DNA from: RHKX01 sp964641695
GTDB taxonomy: Bacteria; Actinomycetota; Thermoleophilia; Solirubrobacterales; 70-9
Length of the DNA: 19,309 nucleotides
Reading direction: 5' to 3'
Assembly (NCBI GenBank): GCA_964641695.1
Contig: CAZXKG010000049.1
Location: forward strand, 1 to 19,309
The notes under the pieces were generated by a model. The model did no database searches. It was not told the DNA's origin and was given only the letters and a program-made list of their open reading frames with translations. A program made the position numbers and the translations under genes. Each line of letters starts with the position of its first letter. The stretch's first letter is position 1. Shown piece by piece: positions 1 through 7,656 of this stretch.

Positions 1-19
1 CCAACTGAGCTACGGGGGC
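1..19 (-). tRNA. 5' end of a tRNA (truncated by window edge)
   Basis: The reverse complement reads GCCCCCG (acceptor 5' strand), TA, GCTC (D-stem) and AGTTGG (D-loop), the canonical start of a bacterial tRNA. The anticodon lies outside the window, so identity cannot be read. A GCCCCCG acceptor strand is compatible with an actinobacterial tRNA-Arg, but that is a guess. It is transcribed away from the window, divergently from the M28-like gene. Confidence 0.85.
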
Positions 20-63
20 TCGTGGGATGCGAGTGTAATCCCGATCTCGGTAATGATCAGGGG

Positions 64-1338
64 GTGAGCTTGGAGGGGATCCGCCGGGATGTCGAGGAGA
101 TCTGCTCGTTCGCGGGGCGGGGCGCCGGGACGGACGCGGAGCGGCGACTGTCGAACCGGCTCGCCGCGCAGCTGGGCGACGGCGGGATGGAAGTCGTGGT
201 CGAGCCGATCCACTCCCATCCCCGCAGCGCGGCGGTGCATCTGCTGCATTGCCTGCTGGCGCTGGCGGGCGGCATCGTCGGCGTCTACCTGCCGGTCGCC
301 GGCTTCGCGGTCGTTCTGCTCGCCGCCGTCTCGGCCTACTTCGACCTCAACGGGCGCTTCTACCTCCTGCGCACGCTGCTCTTCCGGCGGGCATCGCAGA
401 GCGTCTACGCGGTTCCCTCCGACCCTGCGCCCGGCGACGCTGAGCGCCTGATCCTCTGCGCGAACGTCGATGCGCCCTACGGTGCCGGCCGTCCGAGCCT
501 GGCGGAGCGAGCATTCGGGCCCCTGCTTCACCGGATCCCGTGGCTCTCTGCCACGCGGGCCTGGTTCTGGGCGATCGCTCTCCTCCTCATCCCGATCGGG
601 ATCCGCGCGGCCGGGGTGGAAGGGGCCTGGGTCTCGGCGCTCCAGCTCCTGCCGATGCTCGTCCTGGTCGTTGCCTGCTTCGCGCTCGGCGACCGTGCCC
701 TCTCGCCACTCCGCCCCGGCGTCGAGGACAACGCCTCCGGCGTCGCCGCGGCTCTAGAAGCGCAACGTCTGCTCGCGGACTCGCGGCCGCAGCGACTTCG
801 CGTGGAGCTCCTCCTGCTGGGCTCGGGCGCGCCGACGATGGAGGGGATGCGCGCCTTCCTCAGCGCCCACCGGAAGGAGCTGGCACGACGCAGGACGCGG
901 TTCCTCGCGCTGGAGCGGGTCGGGGCGGGGGAGCCCTGCTTCCTCGTCGCCCAAGGGCCGGCGGTGAGCATGCCGGTCGACGCTCGCCTGGTCGCGGCCT
1001 GTGAGGTGATCGCCGCGGCCGACGCCGGGGAGGAGGGCGAGGCGGCATCGCCGGGTTCTCGGGCGATCCGCGACGGGCGCACCGGCGCCGCCCACGTCGC
1101 CCGTGTCCATCGCTATCCCTCGATCGCGATCACATCTCGCCCTGCCCCGGCGCCGACCATGGACGCGCCCGAGTCGCTGGACCCCGACGCGGTAGGGGCG
1201 GCAGCGCGGTTCGCAGTTGCGCTCGCCCGCCTGGTCGACCGCGATCTGGTGCGGGCCGAGGCGGTCGAGGGGCCCGCTGCCGACGCCGCTGCCGACGCCG
1301 CTGTCTCTACGGCTTCAGCCGGACCGGCAGCGACTTGA
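64..1338 (+). CDS. Degenerate M28-peptidase-like membrane protein
   Basis: The product is about 424 aa. An N-terminal segment is followed by two hydrophobic helices (about residues 55-92), a soluble stretch, two more helices (about 165-182 and 188-210) and an M28 aminopeptidase-like region. The family hallmark D-N-x-S-G is clear (residues 222-226, EDNASGVAAALEAQ). Other zinc-ligand sites look lost: the usual H-x-D reads N-V-D (134-136), and the E-E pair is replaced by S-G-A-P near 254-257. The final H-T-x-D region reads P-T-M-D. I infer a non-catalytic or altered relative of M28 peptidases, not an active metallopeptidase. GTG at 64 is preferred over the in-frame GTG at 22, because the latter starts only 3 nt from the divergent tRNA and leaves no promoter room; no strong ribosome-binding site decides it. 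The 3' end overlaps the convergent P450 gene by 32 nt. Confidence 0.65.
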   Translation: MSLEGIRRDVEEICSFAGRGAGTDAERRLSNRLAAQLGDGGMEVVVEPIHSHPRSAAVHLLHCLLALAGGIVGVYLPVAGFAVVLLAAVSAYFDLNGRFYLLRTLLFRRASQSVYAVPSDPAPGDAERLILCANVDAPYGAGRPSLAERAFGPLLHRIPWLSATRAWFWAIALLLIPIGIRAAGVEGAWVSALQLLPMLVLVVACFALGDRALSPLRPGVEDNASGVAAALEAQRLLADSRPQRLRVELLLLGSGAPTMEGMRAFLSAHRKELARRRTRFLALERVGAGEPCFLVAQGPAVSMPVDARLVAACEVIAAADAGEEGEAASPGSRAIRDGRTGAAHVARVHRYPSIAITSRPAPAPTMDAPESLDPDAVGAAARFAVALARLVDRDLVRAEAVEGPAADAAADAAVSTASAGPAAT

Positions 1339-2557
1339 GCTGGTTGACGAACTGGGTCTGCGCGTAGCGCGGCTCACCCGCGAGCTCGATCTCCGGGAAC
1401 CGGGCGAAGGTCTCCTCGAGCAGCACCTTCAGCTCGAGGCGCGCCAGCGCCGAGCCGAGGCAGAAGTGACGGCCGCCGGCGCCGAACGACTGGTGGTCCG
1501 GATTGCGCTCGACGTCGAAGCGGTCGGCGTCCTCGTACCTGCTCTCGTCCCGGCCCGACGAGACGTACCACATGACGACCTTCTCACCCTCGGCGATCCT
1601 CTGACCGCCCAGCTCGACGTCCTCGGTAGCCGTCCGGCGGAAATGGGCGAAGGCCGGGAACATCCGCAGGGCCTCCTCGACGGCGGACGGGACCAGCGAC
1701 GGCTCGCCGAGCAGCTTGCGCTTCTCGTCGGGGTTCTCCAGCAGGGCTTTGATCGCACTGCAGTAGGTCGCCTTGGTGCTGTCGTTGCCGGCGGCGACGA
1801 GCAAGAAGAAGCCCATCACGATCTCGTGCTCCTCGAGCTGCTCGCCGTCGACCTCGGCGTGGACCAGCACGCTGGTCAGATCGTCGGTCGGGCTCTCGCG
1901 CCGCTCGGCGATCAGCCGGCCGCAGCGCTCGAAGACCTCGGGGACGTCACGCTCCATCACGGCTTCGACGCCGTCGGGGTTGAGGTCGGGGTCGTTCGCG
2001 GCCAGGGTCGAGTTCATCAGCCGGGCCCAGACCGCGTCGTCCTCGGGAGGAGTCCCCATGAAGCTGCCGATCACGCGGGAGACGACCGGCTGAGCGACGT
2101 CGGAGACCAGGTCGCAGGCGCCGTCGGGCGTACGCGCGCCGACATCCTCGAGCACGCGGACGGCGATCTCGCGGATCGCCTCCTCGTGGGCGGCGATCCG
2201 CTTCGGCGTGAAGCCGCGCTGGAAGAGCGCCTTGAGCCGATCGTGCTTGGGCGGGTCCATGCCGATGAACATCGCCTGCTGCAGCTCCAGCGGCAGGATC
2301 GCGTTGGTCAGGGCGGTGATCCCGCCGCGCTCGGAGGAGTAGGTCTCCCAGTCGAGGCTGACCTCACGCAGGTGGTCGGCTCGGGTCACCGACCAGAACC
2401 CCGCCTCCTCGGGGTACTCGGCGATCCCCGGGCTCCAGTGGACCGGGCAGTCGGATCGGAGGCGGCTGAAGATCTCGTGCGGCGGGCCTTCGGCCCAGTG
2501 CTCGATGTCGGAGACGTTCAACTGCTCGAGCGACGTCCGCTCCTCGATACTCCCCAT
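1307..2557 (-). CDS. Cytochrome P450 (CYP124/125/142-like)
   Basis: The protein is 416 aa, the usual length for a soluble bacterial P450 monooxygenase, which takes electrons from ferredoxin. Visible landmarks are the C-helix region MDPPKHDRLKAL (100-111), the I-helix oxygen-activation motif A-G-N-D-S-T (256-261), and E-x-x-R in the K-helix (E295, R298). The haem loop is FGAGGRHFCLG, with Cys366 as the axial thiolate ligand. The stretches WYVSSGRDESRY and ERNPDHQSFGAGG resemble the CYP124/125/142 group, known for sterol side-chain or methyl-branched lipid oxidation; the substrate here is inferred only to subfamily level. The ATG at 2557 is chosen because GGAGGG sits 5 nt upstream; longer in-frame starts lack this. 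No ferredoxin or reductase gene is adjacent. A 20-bp inverted repeat lies 21 nt upstream of the start, suggesting repressor control. Confidence 0.93.
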   Translation of the reverse strand: MGSIEERTSLEQLNVSDIEHWAEGPPHEIFSRLRSDCPVHWSPGIAEYPEEAGFWSVTRADHLREVSLDWETYSSERGGITALTNAILPLELQQAMFIGMDPPKHDRLKALFQRGFTPKRIAAHEEAIREIAVRVLEDVGARTPDGACDLVSDVAQPVVSRVIGSFMGTPPEDDAVWARLMNSTLAANDPDLNPDGVEAVMERDVPEVFERCGRLIAERRESPTDDLTSVLVHAEVDGEQLEEHEIVMGFFLLVAAGNDSTKATYCSAIKALLENPDEKRKLLGEPSLVPSAVEEALRMFPAFAHFRRTATEDVELGGQRIAEGEKVVMWYVSSGRDESRYEDADRFDVERNPDHQSFGAGGRHFCLGSALARLELKVLLEETFARFPEIELAGEPRYAQTQFVNQLKSLPVRLKP

Positions 2558-2578
2558 CTGACCCTCCTGTAGGTGGCT

Positions 2579-2598
2579 GACTGGCTGGACAGCCAGTC
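2579..2598. promoter_or_regulatory. Inverted repeat upstream of P450, operator candidate
   Basis: GACTGGCT-GGAC-AGCCAGTC: two perfect 8-bp arms with a 4-bp spacer, 21 nt from the P450 ATG. The size and position fit a TetR-type operator, the class that commonly governs P450 genes. No regulator gene is adjacent in the window, so the partner is unknown. Confidence 0.55.
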
Positions 2599-2667
2599 GT
2601 TCGGCCAGGGCACCGTACCGCGCCACGCCGAAGCGGTGCAACCAGCGCGCAACCAGCCTGGACGCGG

Positions 2668-3708
2668 CTATAGAAGGTCGGCGAGCTTGGTCTCGTCGGT
2701 GGGCGGGTCGGCGTCGTCGACGGCCGCCCGCCGTCGCGCGCGACGCTGCTCATCGTCGGGGTCGTCGTCTTCGACCCTGAGCGGTTCCTCGGCGCCGGGT
2801 CCGGCATCGGCCGTTTCCGCATCAACGACCTCGGGCTCAACGACGTCGCTCTCATCTGCGGCGATCTCCGTCTCCGCGTCGAAGACCCGCGTCTCCGCGT
2901 CGGCAACGTCTGCCTTCTGGCCGGCGATCTCGGTCTCCTCCTCGAACTCGACCTGCATCGGCTGCGTCGGATTCGGGTCGTCGACCGCATCCTGGACGCG
3001 GGTCGGCAGCTTCAGATCCTGCTCGCCGCCGGCGATCGCGGACTTCATCTGCGCGTTCAGCTGCTCGAGGTTGTCGACCACGTCGCGACGCTTGCGGACG
3101 AGCCCGGCGATCTCGCGCTCGATGTTCTTGGTCCGGCGGGCTGCCTCGGCCTCGGCGTCGGCGAGCGCCGTGTCCGCCCGGGCGTGAGTCGTGGACGCGT
3201 AGGAGTCCGCCTCCTCCCGCAGCTCGCTGGCCGCGATCGCGGCGGCTTCCGCCTTCTCCCTCGCGTCGGCGTCTGCGGCCGCGCGCGTCTCCTTCGCGTA
3301 CGAATCGGCCTCGGCCCTCGTCTTCTGCAGGTACTCGTCCGCCTCCTTGCGACGGGCGGCGACCTCCTCGTCGACGTCGGCTCGGAGCTTGGCGACTTCT
3401 TCGCTTGCCTCCGCCCGCAGCTTCGTCACCTCGGCCCCGGCCTCGGCCCGTTGCGCGGTGACCGCCTCGGTCGTCTCCGCCTGCAGCTCGTCGGCGATCC
3501 GCTGCGCGTCGGAGAGCACCGAGCCGGTGCGCTCGCCTACGCGCTCCATCTCGCTTCGGATCACCTCCCGGCGCGCCTCGTCCTCCCCGCCGCTCTCCAG
3601 CCATTCGCGTAGGTCGGAGATGTAGGCGTCGACCACGTATCGGTCGTAACCCCGCATCACGACCGGGAACTGGATCGACTTCATCTCCTCGATGCGATCA
3701 GATCCCAT
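2668..3708 (-). CDS. DivIVA-like coiled-coil protein
   Basis: The product is 346 aa. Residues 11-37 (IQFPVVMRGYDRYVVDAYI and following) match the DivIVA N-terminal lipid-binding pattern: hydrophobic stretch, R-G-Y-D, then V-D-x-Y/F. About residues 45-240 form a long Ala/Glu/Arg-rich coiled coil with heptad-like repeats (variants of KLRAEASEEV, EADSYAKETR). The last roughly 100 residues are acidic and low-complexity, ending ETKLADLL. Proteins of this type mark curved or septal membrane in actinobacteria and scaffold cell-wall growth, so a cytoplasmic, membrane-associated structural role is expected. The ATG at 3708 is preceded 6 nt upstream by TATCTT, which fits a leaderless start. An alternative in-frame ATG at 3684 has GAGGAG immediately adjacent, too close to be ideal. 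This is probably not the primary DivIVA/Wag31, which usually sits near ftsZ. Confidence 0.8.
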   Translation of the reverse strand: MGSDRIEEMKSIQFPVVMRGYDRYVVDAYISDLREWLESGGEDEARREVIRSEMERVGERTGSVLSDAQRIADELQAETTEAVTAQRAEAGAEVTKLRAEASEEVAKLRADVDEEVAARRKEADEYLQKTRAEADSYAKETRAAADADAREKAEAAAIAASELREEADSYASTTHARADTALADAEAEAARRTKNIEREIAGLVRKRRDVVDNLEQLNAQMKSAIAGGEQDLKLPTRVQDAVDDPNPTQPMQVEFEEETEIAGQKADVADAETRVFDAETEIAADESDVVEPEVVDAETADAGPGAEEPLRVEDDDPDDEQRRARRRAAVDDADPPTDETKLADLL

Positions 3709-3714
3709 CGGCTC

Positions 3715-3720
3715 AAGATA
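3715..3720 (-). promoter_or_regulatory. -10 box TATCTT of the DivIVA-like gene
   Basis: TATCTT (TANNNT consensus) ends 6 nt before the ATG at 3708, placing the transcription start at or next to the start codon, so the message would be leaderless. No ribosome-binding site is visible for this ATG. Confidence 0.5.
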
Positions 3721-3865
3721 GCGAGCCGCAAGGACCGACCCGGGGCGGGAGCGAGCGCGCTCGGACCGACGAATGCGCTCAGGGCGGGTGTATATCCCGG
3801 TCCGGCATCGAGCCCGGGTGGATTGCGCGTCGGCCTGAGTAGCAGCCGGGTACCGGGCGTCAGCT

Positions 3866-5578
3866 TCAGCGCGCCCAGTCCGGCTTGCGGCAGTCGTCGA
3901 TCTGCATCTTGCCGGTCTTCCTCGACCAGACGGCGGCGCCGGCGCAGTAGTACTCCTTGCCGTCGCGCGTGTCGTCGTTCGCGTTCCACTTGCAGCGGAC
4001 GCGGCCCTTGCTGTCCTTGCAGCCACCGGTGTAGTTGGGTTTCTGGCCACGCTGCTGCAGGCGATGCCAGAGCAAGGCGCCGATCGCGTCCCTGCAGATC
4101 GGCACCCACCAGCTCTTGCGCTTGCGGTCGTAGATCGCCTTCTGCTCGCATTTGTAGGTCCGGGAATCGCCGTAGCGGCCGTTCGAGGACCACATGCAGA
4201 CGACGCGCTTCTGGCTCGTTTGCGAGACGCAGTTGACGTTGCCCTGAGCGATCTCTATCGCACGCAGGCGGTTGACCAGCTTGCCCGCGATCCCGCCCGG
4301 TGCTTTGCCGGGCTCGAAGCGTCCACCGCCCGTCGGCGCCTGGCAGGAGCCGCACGACGCGGCGCCGAAGTACTTGCGGGCGGTGACTCGCCCGCCGACG
4401 AGACGAGTGCTGTCGGAGGGCTTCCAGCGCGAGTACATCGGCCTGCTGCCGATCGCGGACTGCCCGACGACGAGGTTCGCGTAGAGCGTCTTGGTGGTCG
4501 ACTGGCGGATGCTGACGATCCCCGACTTGCGGATCGTGCATGGGTTGCGGAACCCGCTCGATCCTTGGGTGCAGTTGGCTCCGTTGGAGACGCCGATCCG
4601 GGTGGGCGTGTCCGCGACCTTGCGGGCGAGCGGGCCTCGCTCGGAGGTCGAACCGGGGGAATCGGCGAGGACGAGCTCGCCACGCATGAAGACGTTGTAG
4701 GGGAGACCTGAGATCCCGAGCGTCGCCTCGGCGTCGACGAGGTACTGATCGCCCTTGGCTGGAGCCTGGATCGGCAGCGAGTAGAGGACCGTGAACTTCT
4801 TGCTGCCGGCCTTGCTCGCGACCGGGATGCTTCCCTTGCGCTTCTTGTTGTTGCCGAGGCTTCCGCGCGGCTGCTGATCGCCGGGGTGAAGAACCGCGGT
4901 GGAGAGCTTGGCGCGGCCCTGGGAGATCCGCCCGCGATCGTCGCTGGACCCCAGCACTGCCTTCTCGCCCGATCTTGCCTTGCTGTCGTAGGCCGTGAGG
5001 ATCGCATTCACGTAACAGCGGCCGCTGGGGCAGGGGAGGGACCTCGCGTCAGGGATGTCGACGCCCTTCCATGGAATCGTGATCAGGCAGTGGTGGTTGC
5101 GGTTCGGCTGCTTCTGCGCGCAGGTGATCGTCTTCGCGGAGGTGATCGGGACCGTCTTGCGCGGGTGGGTAGCGCCCTTCGACCGGGCGAGGACGAGCTG
5201 CGCCTTGAAATGGGGGTCGTAGCCGTACATCTTCCCGACGCATGGCTTGCCGCCGCCGTGGTTGGCGTTCGGCTTCAGGCAGATCGTCACCTCGAGGTCG
5301 AGCGAGGCCTCGACCCGGTCCCCGTCGTGGATCGTGCCGACGGAGGAGGGTGGGAGGGAGACGACGGAGCTGGTGCGCTGCCAGGCCTTCCTGCCGATCG
5401 GAACCGTCTTCACCCGCTCGGCCGAGCGGGGTTCCGTGGTCGCGGTCTGCACGGCCGGTTGACTGGACTGCGCCGACGCCTCCGACGGCAGCAGAGCGAT
5501 GATCGTGAGCGCGATCGCTGCGATTACGACGCCGGCAAGCGCCGACGAAAGCCTGTCTGTCCCGCTGGTGATCCGCAT
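3866..5578 (-). CDS. Secreted protein with duplicated four-cysteine module
   Basis: I do not recognise a named family. The product is 570 aa with a signal peptide: a hydrophobic core at about 14-30, then SEASA before a probable cleavage near residue 36. Two related beta-rich regions follow, about 87-230 and 278-395. They share patterns such as AQLVLARS versus GELVLADS, then TITCAQ versus ANCTQ with a second Cys nearby. The C-terminus carries two modules: Cys450/461/477/495 and Cys520/529/545/563. The last two intervals are identical (16 and 18 residues) and a Trp sits two residues after the second Cys in both (463, 531). Paired disulfides and an extracytoplasmic location are inferred. The ATG at 5578 is chosen for AAAGG 4 nt upstream; an ATG at 5596 has GGAGG directly abutting it. 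The gene is divergent from tRNA-His, with a 20-bp palindrome between. Confidence 0.8.
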   Translation of the reverse strand: MRITSGTDRLSSALAGVVIAAIALTIIALLPSEASAQSSQPAVQTATTEPRSAERVKTVPIGRKAWQRTSSVVSLPPSSVGTIHDGDRVEASLDLEVTICLKPNANHGGGKPCVGKMYGYDPHFKAQLVLARSKGATHPRKTVPITSAKTITCAQKQPNRNHHCLITIPWKGVDIPDARSLPCPSGRCYVNAILTAYDSKARSGEKAVLGSSDDRGRISQGRAKLSTAVLHPGDQQPRGSLGNNKKRKGSIPVASKAGSKKFTVLYSLPIQAPAKGDQYLVDAEATLGISGLPYNVFMRGELVLADSPGSTSERGPLARKVADTPTRIGVSNGANCTQGSSGFRNPCTIRKSGIVSIRQSTTKTLYANLVVGQSAIGSRPMYSRWKPSDSTRLVGGRVTARKYFGAASCGSCQAPTGGGRFEPGKAPGGIAGKLVNRLRAIEIAQGNVNCVSQTSQKRVVCMWSSNGRYGDSRTYKCEQKAIYDRKRKSWWVPICRDAIGALLWHRLQQRGQKPNYTGGCKDSKGRVRCKWNANDDTRDGKEYYCAGAAVWSRKTGKMQIDDCRKPDWAR

Positions 5579-5623
5579 TGGACCTTTGTTCGGCATCCTC
5601 CGCCGATCACGTTAGCGAGCTGA

Positions 5624-5643
5624 GGATCCTCGGCCGAGGATCC
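5624..5643. promoter_or_regulatory. Perfect 20-bp palindrome between divergent genes
   Basis: GGATCCTCGGCCGAGGATCC is fully self-complementary. It lies 46 nt upstream of the secreted-protein start and about 50 nt upstream of tRNA-His. It could be a dimeric repressor site or a cruciform-forming element. Direct GAGGATCC copies are embedded at 5622-5629 and 5636-5643. Confidence 0.45.
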
Positions 5644-5675
5644 GGCACCAGCCTCCTGCCACCGGCTGCGATCGC

Positions 5676-5681
5676 TAGATT
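5676..5681 (+). promoter_or_regulatory. -10 box TAGATT for tRNA-His
   Basis: TAGATT fits TANNNT and ends 12 nt before the G-1 of the tRNA. No good -35 hexamer is visible at 16-18 bp upstream. Confidence 0.45.
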
Positions 5682-5693
5682 TGGAGTTCTCGC

Positions 5694-5767
5694 GGTGGGC
5701 GTAGCTCAGTTGGTAGAGCTCCTGGTTGTGGTCCAGGCGGTCGCGGGTTCAAGTCCCGTCGCTCACC
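5694..5767 (+). tRNA. tRNA-His (GTG anticodon)
   Basis: A full cloverleaf can be read: acceptor GTGGGCG (5695-5701) pairs with CGCTCAC (5760-5766), with one G-T wobble. The D-arm is GCTC/GAGC, the anticodon stem CCTGG/CCAGG with loop TTGTGGT (anticodon GTG, 5728-5730), and the T-arm GCGGG-TTCAAGT-CCCGT. The extra G at position -1 (5694) facing C73 (5767) is the tRNA-His identity element. CCA is not encoded. Confidence 0.97.
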
Positions 5768-5821
5768 CCTCAGCCATGAGTCGGGACATATGTCCTGGAG
5801 CCGGACACCGTCGCTCACCCC
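5756..5821 (+). repeat. Direct repeat of the tRNA-His 3' end, possible att scar
   Basis: CCGTCGCTCACCCC occurs at 5756-5769 (T-arm and acceptor end of tRNA-His) and again at 5808-5821. Between the copies lies a perfect 12-bp palindrome, GGACATATGTCC (5784-5795). Short duplications of a tRNA 3' end are what integrative elements leave at attachment sites, but there is no integrase in the window. The remaining stretch to the catalase stop at 6019 shows no convincing gene. Confidence 0.5.
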
Positions 5822-6018
5822 CGGAGAAGACCCCGTGGAACTCGCGCTGGAGGCGGCGTCTGGCTCTCCGGACCGATTCCAGTCGGTGACGAGATGAGCG
5901 CCTGACCGGTCGACCAGCCAAGTCGGCGGCCGGGGCTACTGCTCGTATCCCTCGACCGTGCCCGAGCCGCGCACCGAGGCATCGTCACGCCCGGGGGAGC
6001 GGGGGGAGTGCCTCAGCC

Positions 6019-7524
6019 TCAGCCGGCGGCGATCGGGTCGGCCCCGGGGACCTGGTCGCCTGCCCCCTCGCGGTAGGCCTTCTCGATGTTCTCGCCGGCC
6101 TCCTGGTCGATGTTCCGCCAGTACTCGAAGACCCGCGAGAGCACCGGCTCGGTGACCGTGTCCAGGAGCGAGCCGGTCACGGTCTCCACCAGGCGACCGC
6201 GCTCCTCCTCGCCCATCACGTCGCGTACGAGGGTGTGGGCCTGGCCGAAGTCGTCGTCCTCGGCATGCAGGGTGTAGGCGGAACGGACCAGCTCGCCGTC
6301 GGCTTCCCAGCCGTTGTCGACCGGACCCTGGTCGTCCTGGTAGGCGCGACCGTAGGAGTTCGGCGCGTACACCGGCGCGTCGCCGCTGTGGGAGTACTCC
6401 ATCGCGCCCTCCTTGTTGTAGGAGTTGGTGGGCACGGTGGGCCTGTTGACCGGCAGCTGGTTGAAGTTGGTTCCGAGGCGGTTGCGCTGCGCGTCCGGGT
6501 AGGAGAAGATGCGGCCCAAGAGCATCTTGTCCGGCGAGATCCCGGTCCCCGGCACGGTGTTGGAGGGGCTGAACGCCACCTGCTCGATCTGCGCGAAGTG
6601 GTTCACCGGGTTCCGGTTCAGCGTGAACCGCCCCACCGGGATGCGCGGGTAGTCCTTCTTCGACCAGACCTTGGTCAGGTCGAACGGGTTGAAGCGGTAG
6701 CTCTTGGCTTCCTCGTACGGCATGATCTGAACTTCGACGCGCCATGACGGGAAGTCACCGTTGCCGATCGACTCGAACAGGTCGCGGCGGTGGAAGTCGG
6801 CATCGGTGCCCGCGAGGTGGTCGGCCTCCTCGTTGCTGAGGAACTCCATGCCCTGCTCGGTGAGGAAGTGGTACTTGACCCAGGACCGCTCGCCGGCCTC
6901 GTTCACCCACATGTAGGTGTGCGAGGAATAGCCGTTCATGTTCCGCCAGGTCCTCGGCAGGCCGCGATCGCCCATCAGGTAGGCGACCTGATGGGCGGAC
7001 TCCGGTGACAGCGTCCAGAAGTCCCACTGCATGTTGTTGTCCCGTAGGCCGGCGTCGGGCGTGCGCTTCTGTGAGTGGATGAAGTCGGCGAACTTCATCG
7101 GGTCGCGGACGAAGAACGTCGGCGTGTTGTTGCCGACGATGTCGAAGTTGCCGTCCTGTGTGTAGAACTTCATGGCGAAGCCGCGAACATCACGCCAGGT
7201 GTCCGGCGAGCCGAGCTCGCCCGCCACGGTGGAGAACCGGGCGACCATCGGGGTCTTGGTGCCCTTCTGGAACACCTTGGCCTTCGTGTAGCCGGAGACG
7301 TCCTCGGTGATCTCGAGCTCACCGAAGGCGCCCGAGCCCTTGGCGTGCGGGCTGCGCTCCGGGATCCGCTCTCGATCGAAGCGGGCAAGCTTCTCGACCA
7401 GGGCGGTGTCGTGGAGCAGCAGTGGGCCGTTGGCGCCGACGCTCAGCGAATGAGCGTCACTCTCCCGTGGCGCGCCGGATTCCGTGGTAGAGGTTCTGGC
7501 GGACGCGTGGTCAGGGGCGGACAC
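6019..7524 (-). CDS. katA: Monofunctional haem catalase
   Basis: The protein is 501 aa, the size of small-subunit (clade 3 type) catalases, which dismute hydrogen peroxide in the cytoplasm. The distal His lies in RIPERSPHAKGSGAFG (His60), the distal Asn in VGNNTPTFFVRDP (132/133), and the proximal haem-ligand Tyr342 in GRIFSYPDAQRNRLG. The His usually seen in the DTHRxRLG part of that motif is Gln here (DAQRNRLG), a small departure near the haem. The NADPH-binding and wrapping regions look intact. The GTG start at 7524 has AAGGAG 7 nt upstream. A TATACT -10 box about 84 nt upstream implies a leader of roughly 75 nt. The gene stands alone, downstream of the envelope operon and separated from it by a GC-rich hairpin. 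No Fur/PerR-like or OxyR gene is adjacent. The symbol is given by family; katE naming is also possible. Confidence 0.96.
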   Translation of the reverse strand: MSAPDHASARTSTTESGAPRESDAHSLSVGANGPLLLHDTALVEKLARFDRERIPERSPHAKGSGAFGELEITEDVSGYTKAKVFQKGTKTPMVARFSTVAGELGSPDTWRDVRGFAMKFYTQDGNFDIVGNNTPTFFVRDPMKFADFIHSQKRTPDAGLRDNNMQWDFWTLSPESAHQVAYLMGDRGLPRTWRNMNGYSSHTYMWVNEAGERSWVKYHFLTEQGMEFLSNEEADHLAGTDADFHRRDLFESIGNGDFPSWRVEVQIMPYEEAKSYRFNPFDLTKVWSKKDYPRIPVGRFTLNRNPVNHFAQIEQVAFSPSNTVPGTGISPDKMLLGRIFSYPDAQRNRLGTNFNQLPVNRPTVPTNSYNKEGAMEYSHSGDAPVYAPNSYGRAYQDDQGPVDNGWEADGELVRSAYTLHAEDDDFGQAHTLVRDVMGEEERGRLVETVTGSLLDTVTEPVLSRVFEYWRNIDQEAGENIEKAYREGAGDQVPGADPIAAG

Positions 7525-7607
7525 AGCTTTGCTCCTTGGGATCGACGTTTCGCATGTCGGCGCGGATCGAATGGCCGCGGCCAGGATGCTCCTCAGATCA
7601 ACGACCG

Positions 7608-7613
7608 AGTATA
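7608..7613 (-). promoter_or_regulatory. -10 box TATACT of the catalase gene
   Basis: The minus strand reads TATACT, a good sigma70-type -10, about 84 nt upstream of the catalase GTG. The -35 zone falls inside the palindrome at 7615-7637 and has no TTGACA-like hexamer, suggesting activator dependence or overlap with an operator. Confidence 0.5.
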
Positions 7614-7614
7614 G

Positions 7615-7637
7615 CTCGGGGCCGAATCGGCCCCGAG
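7615..7637. terminator. GC-rich hairpin between envelope operon and catalase
   Basis: CTCGGGGCCGA-A-TCGGCCCCGAG: two perfect 11-nt arms around a central A, 20 nt past the stop of the membrane-protein gene. It fits a terminator of the operon, but no T-tract follows. Because it abuts the catalase -10 it could instead be an operator; the two roles cannot be separated from sequence. Confidence 0.5.
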
Positions 7638-7656
7638 GGCCTGCACGGGATCGCGG

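Noticed and set aside
1217..2572. 451-codon plus-strand open frame opposite the P450
   Set aside because: It lies antiparallel to a P450 with all motifs intact, and its product (repeated LGV, VDR, DQ patterns) has no recognisable fold.
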